Shown: in pieces, positions 17,502 to 24,908 of the stretch
Position numbering within the stretch: the stretch's first letter is position 1
Layout: each line of letters starts with the position of its first letter
Assembly: GCF_000304335.1 (NCBI RefSeq)
Contig: NZ_CAJF01000012.1
Coordinates: 69,617-103,510, forward strand
Reading direction: 5' to 3'
Length of the DNA stretch: 33,894 nt
Source: Microbacterium yannicii PS01
GTDB lineage: Bacteria; Actinomycetota; Actinomycetes; Actinomycetales; Microbacteriaceae
The notes under the pieces: model-generated
The model's input: the letters and a program-made list of their open reading frames with translations, nothing else
What the model was told of the DNA's origin: nothing
Database searches by the model: none
Program-made: the position numbers and the translations under genes

Positions 17502-18428
17502 ATGCCTCGCACCGACTTCACCGTCCCCGACCTCCGCGGCTCGCTCGCCGTCGTCACCGGCGCCAGCGACGGGATCGGTTACGCGATCGCCACGCGGCTC
17601 GCACAGGCGGGAGCCGAGATCGTGATGCCGGTGCGGACGGCGGCCAAGGGAGAGAGTGCGGCGGCGCGCATCCGCTCCGCCGCCCCGGGCGCCGTGGTGT
17701 CGACGCGCGCCCTCGACCTGTCCTCGCTCGACTCGGTGCAGTCCCTGGTCGATTCGCTCACGGACGAGGGGCGACCGATCCACCTCCTCATCAACAACGC
17801 CGGCGTCATGACGCCGCCGACCCGTCAGACCACCGACGACGGCTTCGAGCTGCAGTTCGGCACGAATCACCTCGGCCACTTCGCCCTCACGGTCGGCCTG
17901 CTGCCGCTGCTGCGCGAGGGTCGCGGCCGCGTCACGCACCAGACGAGCATCGCCGCACGGCGCGGCGCCATCCAGTGGGACGATCTCAACGGCGAGAAGA
18001 ACTACGACGCGATGACGTCGTACTCGCAGTCGAAGATCGCGGTCGGCCTGTTCGCGCGAGAGCTCGACGCTCGCAGCCGGCGCGAGGGCTGGGGCGTGAC
18101 CAGCAATCTCTCGCATCCCGGTGTCTCGCCGACGAATCTGCTCGCCGCGCAGCCGGGGATGGGGCGGTCGAGGGCGACGGGCGGGCGCAGGGTGATCGCG
18201 CTCCTCTCCCATCTGGGCGTCACCGGCACGGCGGAGAGTGCGGCGCTGCCGGCCCTCGTCGCGGCGACCGACCCGGCTGCCCGCGGGGACGAGTTCTACG
18301 GTCCGAAGCGCGTGATCGGCGGCGACCCCGCGCGTCAGGAGCTGTGGGCTCCGCTGGCCGATATGGATCAGGCCCGCAGGATATGGGTCGAGTCCGAGCG
18401 GCTGGTGGGCGCGCGCTTCACGGTGTGA
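17502..18428 (+). CDS. Short-chain dehydrogenase/reductase
   Basis: This encodes 308 residues. The NAD(P) motif TGASDGIG is at 19-26, NNAG at 98-101, and the catalytic set is N122, S149 and Y174-xxx-K178 (YSQSKIAV). The basic residue after the glycine motif region (VRTAAKGES) suggests NADPH preference. It resembles the retinol-dehydrogenase/WW-oxidoreductase-like SDRs that accompany MmyB-type regulators in actinobacteria. The substrate is unknown. GAAAGGG precedes ATG 17502. It converges with the MerR-type gene and overlaps its end by 11 bases. Confidence 0.94.
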   Translation: MPRTDFTVPDLRGSLAVVTGASDGIGYAIATRLAQAGAEIVMPVRTAAKGESAAARIRSAAPGAVVSTRALDLSSLDSVQSLVDSLTDEGRPIHLLINNAGVMTPPTRQTTDDGFELQFGTNHLGHFALTVGLLPLLREGRGRVTHQTSIAARRGAIQWDDLNGEKNYDAMTSYSQSKIAVGLFARELDARSRREGWGVTSNLSHPGVSPTNLLAAQPGMGRSRATGGRRVIALLSHLGVTGTAESAALPALVAATDPAARGDEFYGPKRVIGGDPARQELWAPLADMDQARRIWVESERLVGARFTV

Positions 18429-19125
18429 CGCCGGCACTGCGCTCCGACAGGAGGGCGTGGAGGTCGCCGGCGCCCTCTAGCAGTGCGATGCTCCGCCGGC
18501 TCAGCTCGGCGAGGCGAGTCTCGAGCACGCGCCGGGAGTCCTCGGTCCGGCCGTGCGCACGCAACTCGGTGAGGATCCGCGCGATCGGCGGAAGAGGGTA
18601 TCCGCCGGCGCGGAGCGCCGCCACGATCCGCGCCTCGGCGATCGCCCCGCCGCCATACCGACGCGCCGCCGTTCCGCGGATGCGCTCGGGATGGACCAGT
18701 CCTTCCTCTTCCCAGTGCCGCAGTGCCGAGGGGCGCACATCGAGAGCCTGAGCCAGCTCGCCGATCGACATGGCGTCGCGGTCGTCGAAGACGTCGGCCC
18801 TGTCGGCCAGCACGGCATCCAGACCGCGCAGCGCCTCGCGCACTCTCGTACGGTCCCGGGAAAGGGAGGCATGCAGCTCGTCGATCGCTTCGGCAGCAAG
18901 ATCGATCGGACCGTCGATCAGCCGCGGCATCAGGCGCCTGGCCGGAACCGCTCCCAGTGCCGCGACGAGCGCGCGATACGCCCGCAGCGCGATGAGGTGC
19001 CGGCGGTCATACCGCCGATACCCGTTCGCACGGCGTTGCGCAGCGGGGATGACGCCCAGACGCTCGAGATCACGCACTTGCTGCGTGGAATAGCCCACCA
19101 GACGGCCGAGAGCGGCCGTCCTCAT
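18418..19125 (-). CDS. Regulator with two MerR-type DNA-binding domains
   Basis: This encodes 235 residues. Residues 1-70 form one MerR helix-turn-helix with wing ([31 protein letters not shown]). Residues 119-190 form a second ([36 protein letters not shown]). Between them is a helical, acidic-basic linker that may dimerise the protein. No effector domain or metal-binding cysteines are present. ATG 19125 follows GAGGA; a GTG 21 bases earlier is less likely. The gene diverges from a small DUF6194-like gene, its most likely target besides itself. Confidence 0.88.
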   Translation of the reverse strand: MRTAALGRLVGYSTQQVRDLERLGVIPAAQRRANGYRRYDRRHLIALRAYRALVAALGAVPARRLMPRLIDGPIDLAAEAIDELHASLSRDRTRVREALRGLDAVLADRADVFDDRDAMSIGELAQALDVRPSALRHWEEEGLVHPERIRGTAARRYGGGAIAEARIVAALRAGGYPLPPIARILTELRAHGRTEDSRRVLETRLAELSRRSIALLEGAGDLHALLSERSAGVTP

Positions 19126-19139
19126 CCCATCCTCTTGAG

Positions 19140-19197
19140 GGTTCACGCTCGAATGCTCGCCTCTCCTGGCACCGAAGTCCACATAAGCACGTGAACC
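19140..19197. promoter_or_regulatory. Paired GGTTCACG half-sites between MerR-type and DUF6194 genes
   Basis: GGTTCACG (19140-19147) and its complement CGTGAACC (19190-19197) flank 42 bases of the divergent promoter region. Two well-separated, oppositely facing sites would suit a protein with two DNA-binding domains per chain, such as the neighbouring regulator. This is inferred from position only. Confidence 0.4.
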
Positions 19198-19216
19198 TCA
19201 CGATGGAGGGATGGAG

Positions 19217-19654
19217 ATGCAGCAGATCATCGAGACGGTTCGCGCGTTCGACGGCGCGCTCGTCGCGGTGCCCGAACCGGGCAGCGACGTTCCGGAAGTG
19301 GCGTGGGGCGACGCCTTCATCTACTACGCCCCCGACGGCGTGATGCCCGAACGGACGCAGCCCTACGGCACGATCATCACGAAGGACTATCCCGACGACA
19401 CCGACTCGGAGCTGGACCCGCCCGGCCGGTTCCGCGTGAACATCCACCTCGGTCGTGAGCGTGCAGAGCAGGTGACGGATGCCGAGGCCACCGGCTCGGC
19501 GACGGACGTGTTCATCGCACACCCGTTGTACGGGTCGGCGGGCTGGGTGTCGGTGGTGAACCCCGGTGACCGGACGGCCGCGGCGGTCCTCGGCCTGCTT
19601 CGTGAGGCGCACGAGGCGGCGCGGGCGCGGACGCACCGGCGCGAACGCGGCTGA
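19217..19654 (+). CDS. DUF6194-like small protein
   Basis: This encodes 145 residues, soluble and mixed alpha/beta, with no signal peptide. It contains WGDAFIYYAPDGVMPERTQP, then YGTIITKDYPDDTDSELDPP and a SAGWVSVVNPG segment near the end. This pattern matches my recollection of DUF6194 proteins of actinobacteria, which have no known function. ATG 19217 is chosen because GGAGGG lies six bases upstream; for the other in-frame ATG at 19211 that site would be directly adjacent. It is divergent from, and perhaps controlled by, the double-MerR regulator. Confidence 0.82.
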   Translation: MQQIIETVRAFDGALVAVPEPGSDVPEVAWGDAFIYYAPDGVMPERTQPYGTIITKDYPDDTDSELDPPGRFRVNIHLGRERAEQVTDAEATGSATDVFIAHPLYGSAGWVSVVNPGDRTAAAVLGLLREAHEAARARTHRRERG

Positions 19655-19708
19655 AGCGCGGAGTGCAGCGCGCGTTCGCCCTGATGCGGCTCGCCGCCCG
19701 TCCAACGC

Positions 19709-20779
19709 CTAGGAGGAGTCGCGTGCGGCGACCGCGGCGGCGACCAGGGATGCCGCCGCCGCCCGTGTCGGAACCCCGAGCTTGGTGCGGGCGTTGGCGA
19801 CGTGTCGGTGAACGGTGTGCGGGCTGAGGAAGAGTCGCTGGCCGATCTGGCCGTCGGTGAGCCCGTCCCCGACGAGCCGGAGCACCTCGATCTCACGTGT
19901 GCTCAGGGCCGCGAGGGGGTCGGGTCTTTCTGCGGCGGCGGTCGCGATGGCAGGCGGCGGCTCGTCGACACCCAGGAAGGAGAGGATGCGCTGCGTGACG
20001 GCATCCGCATCTCCGTACCAGGGGAAGTGATCGACGCCGTCGAGTGCATCGAATCGCGCCCCGGGAATGCTGTCGGCCAGATCACGGCCGAGGGCGAAGC
20101 GGATCGCACGATCGCCCCGCCGGTGAAGGACGAGGGTCGGGACCGCGACCCGACCGGCGTGCTCCGACGCGTCGAACTGGTAGACCGCTGCCAGCGCGGT
20201 CGCGGCTTCATCGGCGGATGCGGACCGTCGCTGCGCGGCGGCGAATGCCCGGCGCTCCTCGCCCGTCGCGTCGGGGCGGAAGATCTCGGAGAGGATCCGC
20301 GAGCTGATCCCCCAGTTGCGGCGCACGAGTGCGACGATGGCGTCGCGGTCCGACGGTGCCGCCACATCGGCACCTCGAAGGTACCCGCCGTAGAGAACCA
20401 GTCGATCGACGACCTCGCGCCGGTCGGCGGCGAGGGCGACGACGACGGGGCACCCGGAGGATCCGGCGACCAGGATCACCGGTGCGGTCGAACATGCCTC
20501 GATCACCGCGGCGAGCGCCCGGACGTTCAGTGCGAGTTCGCTCGAAACCCCGCCGACGCGGCGCGAGAGACCCACCCCGGGCGGGTCATAGCGGACGACG
20601 GTGAAGTGCTCGGCGAGACGCGTGACGAAGTCTCGGAACTGCGGCGACTCCCAGTCGTGGACGAGATGGCTGGACCACCATCCCCCGAGGACGATCACCG
20701 GTCCTGAGCCGACCGAGGACCAGGCGATGTCGCCGTCGCCGAAGCGAACGTGGCGTACGACCTGGTCCCCGTCGAGCAC
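19709..20779 (-). CDS. Alpha/beta hydrolase fused to LuxR DNA-binding domain
   Basis: This encodes 356 residues. Residues about 10-275 are an alpha/beta-hydrolase fold with likely nucleophile S108 (VAGSSG), an acid aspartate in GDRAIRF, and a histidine in GVDHFPWYGD. Residues about 290-350 are a LuxR/GerE helix-turn-helix (LSTREIEVLRLVGDGLTDGQ, IGQRLFLSPHTVHRHV). The hydrolase part may bind or cleave a small ester or lactone and so gate DNA binding, or may simply be an enzyme-like sensor. The GTG start at 20779 has no ribosome site but has a -10 box at leaderless spacing. It follows the methyltransferase gene after 26 bases. Confidence 0.92.
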   Translation of the reverse strand: MLDGDQVVRHVRFGDGDIAWSSVGSGPVIVLGGWWSSHLVHDWESPQFRDFVTRLAEHFTVVRYDPPGVGLSRRVGGVSSELALNVRALAAVIEACSTAPVILVAGSSGCPVVVALAADRREVVDRLVLYGGYLRGADVAAPSDRDAIVALVRRNWGISSRILSEIFRPDATGEERRAFAAAQRRSASADEAATALAAVYQFDASEHAGRVAVPTLVLHRRGDRAIRFALGRDLADSIPGARFDALDGVDHFPWYGDADAVTQRILSFLGVDEPPPAIATAAAERPDPLAALSTREIEVLRLVGDGLTDGQIGQRLFLSPHTVHRHVANARTKLGVPTRAAAASLVAAAVAARDSS

Positions 20780-20785
20780 GCGGTC

Positions 20786-20791
20786 AGTCTA
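20786..20791 (-). promoter_or_regulatory. -10 box of a second probable leaderless start
   Basis: On the minus strand TAGACT ends six bases before the GTG at 20779, the same geometry as the box before 8506. It would give the hydrolase-LuxR gene its own promoter inside the 26-base gap after the methyltransferase gene. The -35 region is weak. Confidence 0.4.
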
Positions 20792-20805
20792 GGGCGCGGT
20801 GCCCG

Positions 20806-21966
20806 TCACCGGTCGAGGCGGTAGAACCGCCAGAACGGGTGCTCGATGTCGAGCTCGTCGACGCGGTTCAAGCCGGCGCCTGCTGCCCATGCGCGCAGCG
20901 TCGCCGGACGCAGCACCGTGCCGTTGGCGACTCCCGCACCCTCGGCCATCGTGGCGGGGAGGCAGTGCAGCACGCTGAACCCGTAGTTGAGACGCTCGAG
21001 GAAGTCCCCGTCGGGGCCGAACTCGTCGGCGACCCGTTCGTCGCCCACCAGGATCGCGCCGTCCGCTGCAAGGGCGCGACGGGCCGCGTCGAGAGCATCC
21101 TGCGGCTCGTTCATGTCGTGCAGGGCTTCGAAGATCGTCACCAGCTGCGCCCCGCCGCCGGTGAGAGCGGCCATCGCCTCGCCATCGGTGGCGTCCGCCT
21201 GCTCGAATCGCAGACGCGGGGCGAGGCCCTCCGCTGCGGCGAGGGCCCGTGCCTCCGCGATGGACGCGTCGTCGAGGTCGACGCCGATCACGGTCGCCTC
21301 GGGGAACAGCCGGGCCAGAGCGACCGAAGACCACCCGGTCCCGCAGCCGAGGTCGAGGATGCGGCCACCGGAGCGCAGGCGCGCCGACACATCGGGCAGT
21401 CGGGCCATCCATTCGGTCAGCTCGCCGACGAACCCGGGCCGGTTGAGCTGCTGCAGCCCATGACGGACACCGGCTCCGAAGGCGCCGTACGACACTCCGG
21501 TGCCCGACCGCGCAGCCTCGACGACTGCCTCGAATGCCGAGGCCGTGCCGCTGAGCATCGTGGCGGCGCCGATCGCGTACGCCGGGCTCTCGGGCACGAG
21601 CAGCACGGGAATGTGGGCGGCGGGAAGGGCGAAGCGGCGCTCATCAGGATCGGCGCTCGGCCGGTCGACGCGGAGGAATCCGGCTGTCGCCTGCTGTTCC
21701 AGCCACTCACGAGCCACGCGGGCGTCGATCCTGCTGATCGCGGCCAGCTCGCCGGCGGTTGCGCCATCGTTCTCTGCGAGCGCGGCATACAGGCCGAGTC
21801 GACGGCCGAACTCCACGGTGAGCAGTTCGAGCGCCGGAACCAGCGCCTCGATGAGTCGCTCGGCTAGCGCTTCCGTGGGCCCGCCTTGGACAGTCGCCTG
21901 CGGGACGAGGTTTTCGATGTCTGTGTTCATGGCCTCAGTCAACTTTCTGGCGGGTCCGACCCGCAT
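20806..21966 (-). CDS. SAM-dependent methyltransferase with winged-helix N-terminus
   Basis: This encodes 386 residues. Residues about 30-105 form a winged-helix-like domain (GATAGELAAISRIDARVARE, WLEQQATAGFLRV), as in O-methyltransferases and Rv2258c-type proteins. The class I SAM fold follows, with motif I ILDLGCGTG at about 204-212 and the post-motif acidic residue in VIGVDLDD. The acceptor is unknown. The start is uncertain: ATG 21966 has AGGA seven bases upstream, while ATG 21930 has only a very close GAGG. The ribosome site at 21966 lies inside one arm of an inverted repeat. Confidence 0.88.
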   Translation of the reverse strand: MRVGPARKLTEAMNTDIENLVPQATVQGGPTEALAERLIEALVPALELLTVEFGRRLGLYAALAENDGATAGELAAISRIDARVAREWLEQQATAGFLRVDRPSADPDERRFALPAAHIPVLLVPESPAYAIGAATMLSGTASAFEAVVEAARSGTGVSYGAFGAGVRHGLQQLNRPGFVGELTEWMARLPDVSARLRSGGRILDLGCGTGWSSVALARLFPEATVIGVDLDDASIAEARALAAAEGLAPRLRFEQADATDGEAMAALTGGGAQLVTIFEALHDMNEPQDALDAARRALAADGAILVGDERVADEFGPDGDFLERLNYGFSVLHCLPATMAEGAGVANGTVLRPATLRAWAAGAGLNRVDELDIEHPFWRFYRLDR

Positions 21967-21973
21967 CGCGAAG

Positions 21974-21996
21974 TCCTGCCATCGGCGGTGGCAGGA
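21974..21996 (-). promoter_or_regulatory. Inverted repeat covering the methyltransferase ribosome site
   Basis: TCCTGCCA (21974-21981) and TGGCAGGA (21989-21996) are perfect 8-bp arms with a seven-base spacer. Read in the gene direction, the second arm contains AGGA, the ribosome binding site for ATG 21966. A hairpin here could mask translation, or the palindrome could be a DNA operator. Confidence 0.5.
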
Positions 21997-22032
21997 TCGG
22001 GCCATCTGCCGACGCTCGCGCCGTGCGCACGG

Positions 22033-22851
22033 TCATCGCATCAGGAGCGCGTGCAGGCGCTGATGTTCGAGAGCGACCCAGGTGGCATCCGCGCGTGCGA
22101 CGGTGTCGCCCGCACGGTCCACGAGTGCGACGGAGGTCTCGTACCGACGACCGTATTCGCCGCGGGTCCAGCTGTAAACGACAAGCCGCTCGCCGACGCG
22201 CGGGCGGCGTTCCACCTTCGCGGTCATCGTGCCGAGCAGGCAGAGCCGTCGCTCTCGGAGGGCCGAAGCCGGAAAGCTCGTGCAGTCCATCGCGGCCCAG
22301 ACCGCCCGAAGGTGCGCGATCCCCGCCGTCGACTCCGCCGAGCCGACCTGCCACGGCGCCACGAGCAGCTCCGGGCGCTCCGGAACGAATCCGGGAGTCA
22401 CGCGCATGCCGTCGGCGCGGGCGGGCCCGCACACCACGCAGTCCGAGAGGGCGTGCCGGACGCCGGTCAGGGGGTGGCGGGAGCGCGCCTCGAGCGCCTC
22501 GTCGAAGCTCGGGGACGCCGGCGCCTCGGCGTCGGCGAGGTGCCCGGGACGCGCCAGCGCGACGGTTCTTCCGCGGCGCGAGATCACGCAGCCTCCGCGT
22601 CCGTCGTGCTCGACGGCGAGAGTCCGGTTCACCGGCACGGGACGGCGGAGGACGACCGTGACGACATCCGCGTCGACGTGCCGCGCGAAGGTTCCGGCTG
22701 CGAATCCTCCGTTGGCCGAGCGACGAGGACCGTTCAGTCGTGACTCGATCAGGAGACCGCCGATCGGGGCGTGGCTCGGATTGCCTGCGGGGTCGATCCC
22801 GGGCAGGTCGGAGGCGTGCGTGGGAGTGGGATAGGAGAGGAGTGATCGCAT
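22033..22851 (-). CDS. Thioesterase-like (hotdog-fold) protein
   Basis: This encodes 272 residues. A segment typical of hotdog thioesterases is seen (GPRRSANGGFAAGTFARHV) and is followed by strands such as VVTVVLRRPVPVNRTLAVEH. The C-terminal half again looks like a hotdog unit (LLGTMTAKVERRPRVGERLV, YETSVALVDRAGDTVARA). A short cysteine pair, CVVCG, lies between. I infer a two-hotdog acyl-thioester hydrolase or acyl-binding protein; the active-site acid is not identifiable by eye. The start is uncertain between ATG 22851 and an upstream GTG at 22908. The methyltransferase gene follows after 66 bases. Confidence 0.72.
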   Translation of the reverse strand: MRSLLSYPTPTHASDLPGIDPAGNPSHAPIGGLLIESRLNGPRRSANGGFAAGTFARHVDADVVTVVLRRPVPVNRTLAVEHDGRGGCVISRRGRTVALARPGHLADAEAPASPSFDEALEARSRHPLTGVRHALSDCVVCGPARADGMRVTPGFVPERPELLVAPWQVGSAESTAGIAHLRAVWAAMDCTSFPASALRERRLCLLGTMTAKVERRPRVGERLVVYSWTRGEYGRRYETSVALVDRAGDTVARADATWVALEHQRLHALLMR

Positions 22852-22934
22852 GCCCCGAGTCAACGCGGGCGGCCGGAGGACCGCGTCGCTCAGCGGGGCC
22901 AGAGCCACCTGGCCCGTTCGGGCCAGATCGATCT

Positions 22935-23651
22935 CTACTCCCGGACGATCTCGCCCGAGCCCGACACATTCGTCGTGAGCGACGGATCGCCGACGTAGGT
23001 GACCCGGCCGCTGCCGGAGATCTCGACGTCGAGGGTGTCGCGCGCCGAGACGGCGACCTCACCCGATCCGTCGATGGCGATCGACGCGTTCTGCGCGTCC
23101 ACGTCTTCGGCGTCGACGTCGCCGCTGCCGTCTATCGAGATCGCGAGCTCCAGGGTCGCGCCGGCGAGTTCGATGTCTCCCGAGCCCGACAGCCGGACCT
23201 CGGTGCGGTCGCCGTCGACGCTCTCCCACTCGATATCGCCCGAGCCGCTCAGTTCGACGGCGCCGAGGTCGGGCACGGTGAGCTCGTAGCGAACCTCGCC
23301 GTAGCTGACACCGGGTTCGGTTCCGAGCACCAGCACGTCTCCCTCGATGTCGGAGGTGAGACGCCCGAGCGTGTCTTCCGATGCGTGGATCACGAGACTG
23401 GGCTCGCCTCGCGTGATGACGAGGTCTCCCGCGGTGTCGAGGACGACCGTGGTGACAGCCGTGATCTCCCGCGTCTCGGACTGCAGGGGATCCGCGTCGA
23501 GGAAGCTCTCGTCCGGGCTCGCCTGAGGCGAACCGTCATCGCTCGCGCCGGTCTCGCTCGGGTTGATGACGAACAGCGGCGCAGAGCAGCCGGTGAGGAG
23601 CAGAAGGGATGCCGCGGCCATGACCGCGACGGATGATCCAGCAGTGCGCAT
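22935..23651 (-). CDS. Lipoprotein with GIN (DUF2807) domain
   Basis: This encodes 238 residues. A lipoprotein signal ends in LLLLTGC, giving lipid-modified C22, followed by a flexible acidic linker to about 55. The rest is a right-handed beta structure of the putative autotransporter-adhesin head GIN type, with repeated turns LSGSGDI, LSGSGDI, IDGSGDV, IDGSGEV, ISGSGRV and VSGSGEI. It should be anchored to the outer face of the membrane; the function of the family is not established. GGGAGG precedes ATG 23651 by five bases. It lies on the same strand as, and downstream of, a PepSY gene and a two-component system, separated by a repeat array. Confidence 0.93.
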   Translation of the reverse strand: MRTAGSSVAVMAAASLLLLTGCSAPLFVINPSETGASDDGSPQASPDESFLDADPLQSETREITAVTTVVLDTAGDLVITRGEPSLVIHASEDTLGRLTSDIEGDVLVLGTEPGVSYGEVRYELTVPDLGAVELSGSGDIEWESVDGDRTEVRLSGSGDIELAGATLELAISIDGSGDVDAEDVDAQNASIAIDGSGEVAVSARDTLDVEISGSGRVTYVGDPSLTTNVSGSGEIVRE

Positions 23652-23711
23652 GACGGCCTCCCGTTCGTAGGTCCGAACAGTGCCGAGCCTATAGAGATGG
23701 CGGCGAAACCG

Positions 23712-23753
23712 AACGGGGGTAAGCCCCCCGTTGTCTGCCGACAGCCGGGGGGC
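23712..23753 (-). promoter_or_regulatory. Two mutually exclusive hairpins upstream of the GIN lipoprotein
   Basis: AACGGGGG (23712-23719) can pair with CCCCCGTT (23725-23732). The same C-run, extended to GCCCCCCG (23723-23730), can instead pair with CGGGGGGC (23746-23753), whose loop has an extra TGTC/GACA pairing. A transcript coming from the right would meet the second hairpin first. This may be an attenuator or just a terminator remnant. Confidence 0.4.
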
Positions 23754-23800
23754 TCGAGAGTCACGTGCCCTGCGGAGCACGCGACCCGGCCCGAACATCC

Positions 23801-24072
23801 GGTCGCTGAGCCTGTCGAAGCGCCCTCCCGAGCACCGGTCGCCGAGCCTGTCGAAGCGCCCTCCCGAGCACCGGTCGCCGAGCCTGTCGAAGCGCCCTCC
23901 CGAGCACCGGTCGCCGAGCCTGTCGAAGCGCCCTCCCGAGCACCGGTCGCCGAGCCTGTCGAAGCGCCCTCCCGAGCACCGGTCGCTGAGCCTGTCGAAG
24001 CGCCCTCCCGAGCACCGGTCGCTGAGCCTGTCGAAGCGCCCTTCCGAGCACCGGTCGCTGAGCCTGTCGAAG
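23801..24072. repeat. Eight 36-bp tandem repeats with GAGCCTGTCGAAG core
   Basis: The 20-base unit start GGTCGCYGAGCCTGTCGAAG recurs at 23801, 23837, 23873, 23909, 23945, 23981, 24017 and 24053, exactly every 36 bases. Units 2-5 have GCCGAG, units 1 and 6-8 GCTGAG. Unit 7 and the start of the next change CCCTCCC to CCCTTCC. As 36 is a multiple of three, every frame stays open, giving false repeat proteins such as RSPSLSKRPPEH. The core is a known frequent intergenic motif in actinobacteria and other phyla. The region 23652-24111 holds no real gene. Confidence 0.93.
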
Positions 24073-24096
24073 CGCCCTTCGACAGGCTCAGGGACC
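24053..24096 (-). terminator. 20-bp hairpin closing the repeat array
   Basis: The last repeat core (24053-24072) is followed, after four bases, by its near-perfect inverted copy (24077-24096, one mismatch). The hairpin lies 16 bases past the stop codon of the PepSY-like gene (minus) and could terminate it. Confidence 0.75.
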
Positions 24097-24111
24097 AAGA
24101 GCTCAGCGCCG

Positions 24112-24852
24112 TCAGTCGTCCGTGTCGGTGCTGTCGGCGCCGGTGTCGGTGTCGGCGTCGGTGCTGAAGATCCCGAAGTCCGCGTCCAGGCCGATCTCCG
24201 AAAGATCACCCGTGCCGGTGACCACCGTCACGTCGTAGAGCGAGGTTCCGTCGTCGTCCGCTTCGATCTCGAGCACACGACTGTCCGCCTCGCCGAGGGC
24301 GGCCTCGACGATCGCCCGGATGGCCGCATCGTCGAGGACGGCGGCGGGCGCCGAGTCGTCGGAGTCGGGGCCGTCGGTGGAGACGACCGACGCCTGGCCG
24401 TCGACGACGCGCAGCTCGGTCTCGGCGCCGTCCGCGGCTTCGAGGGTGACCTCCGCGATTCCGTCTCGCTTGAGCTCGATCGACACCGGATCGCCTTCGG
24501 CGGCGGCGGCCGCGGCATCCGCGATGTCGATGAGATCGTCGGCCGATGCGGTGCCGATGGCGCTGCCGTCCGCCGCGGTCGTGTCGCGAGAGGCGTCGTC
24601 GTCCTGGTCTTCGACGTTGACGGTCTCGAAGTCGTCGCCTTCGTCATCGTCGGCGATCGCAGCACCCACCGCGAAGCCTCCGCCGGCGAGGACCGCGGCA
24701 GCCAGCACAGCGCCGCCGGCGATCAGCGCGGCGCGAAGGGGCGAGCGCTTCTGCGCGGGAGGAATGACGGGCGACTGGGCCGCGGGAGGCGTGTCGGCGT
24801 GGTCGGCCGGGTGGGCGGCAGTGGGGTTGTCGGTGCTGTTCGTGTCATCCAT
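24112..24852 (-). CDS. Membrane-anchored PepSY-like protein
   Basis: This encodes 246 residues. A disordered, proline-rich cytoplasmic N-terminus (1-35) precedes one membrane helix (about 41-66), and the acidic remainder should be extracellular. It holds two PepSY-like units: about 100-155 (DPVSIELKRDGIAEVTLEAA) and about 168-232 (AIRAIVEAALGEADSRVLEI, ending LDADFGIFSTD). PepSY domains often inhibit proteases or sit beside sensor kinases. It is the next gene after a kinase on the same strand, 56 bases on, and its promoter region carries the same box as the regulator gene. A role as target or feedback partner of that two-component system is likely. Confidence 0.88.
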   Translation of the reverse strand: MDDTNSTDNPTAAHPADHADTPPAAQSPVIPPAQKRSPLRAALIAGGAVLAAAVLAGGGFAVGAAIADDDEGDDFETVNVEDQDDDASRDTTAADGSAIGTASADDLIDIADAAAAAAEGDPVSIELKRDGIAEVTLEAADGAETELRVVDGQASVVSTDGPDSDDSAPAAVLDDAAIRAIVEAALGEADSRVLEIEADDDGTSLYDVTVVTGTGDLSEIGLDADFGIFSTDADTDTGADSTDTDD

Positions 24853-24875
24853 GACCCCATCGTGCGCGCCGGCCG

Positions 24876-24903
24876 CTGAAGCGTTCCTGAAGCATGCTGA
24901 AGC
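24876..24903 (+). promoter_or_regulatory. Regulator box with three CTGAAGC repeats before the PepSY gene
   Basis: CTGAAGC starts at 24876, 24887 and 24897, spaced by 11 and 10 bases, about one helix turn. The first 18 bases match 16 of 18 positions of the box at 26909-26926. It lies 24 bases before the PepSY start. Tandem repeats spaced by 10-11 bases are the usual binding pattern of OmpR-family dimers. Confidence 0.65.
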
Positions 24904-24908
24904 GGCGT

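Noticed and set aside
23801..24096. CRISPR array
   Set aside because: The 36-bp period suits a CRISPR repeat, but the copies are head to tail with no unique spacers and no cas genes are near.
23731..24209. Repeat proteins encoded by the 36-bp array on both strands
   Set aside because: Every frame is open only because the period is a multiple of three. There is no start with a ribosome site, and the well-marked lipoprotein start at 23651 explains the end of the longest one.
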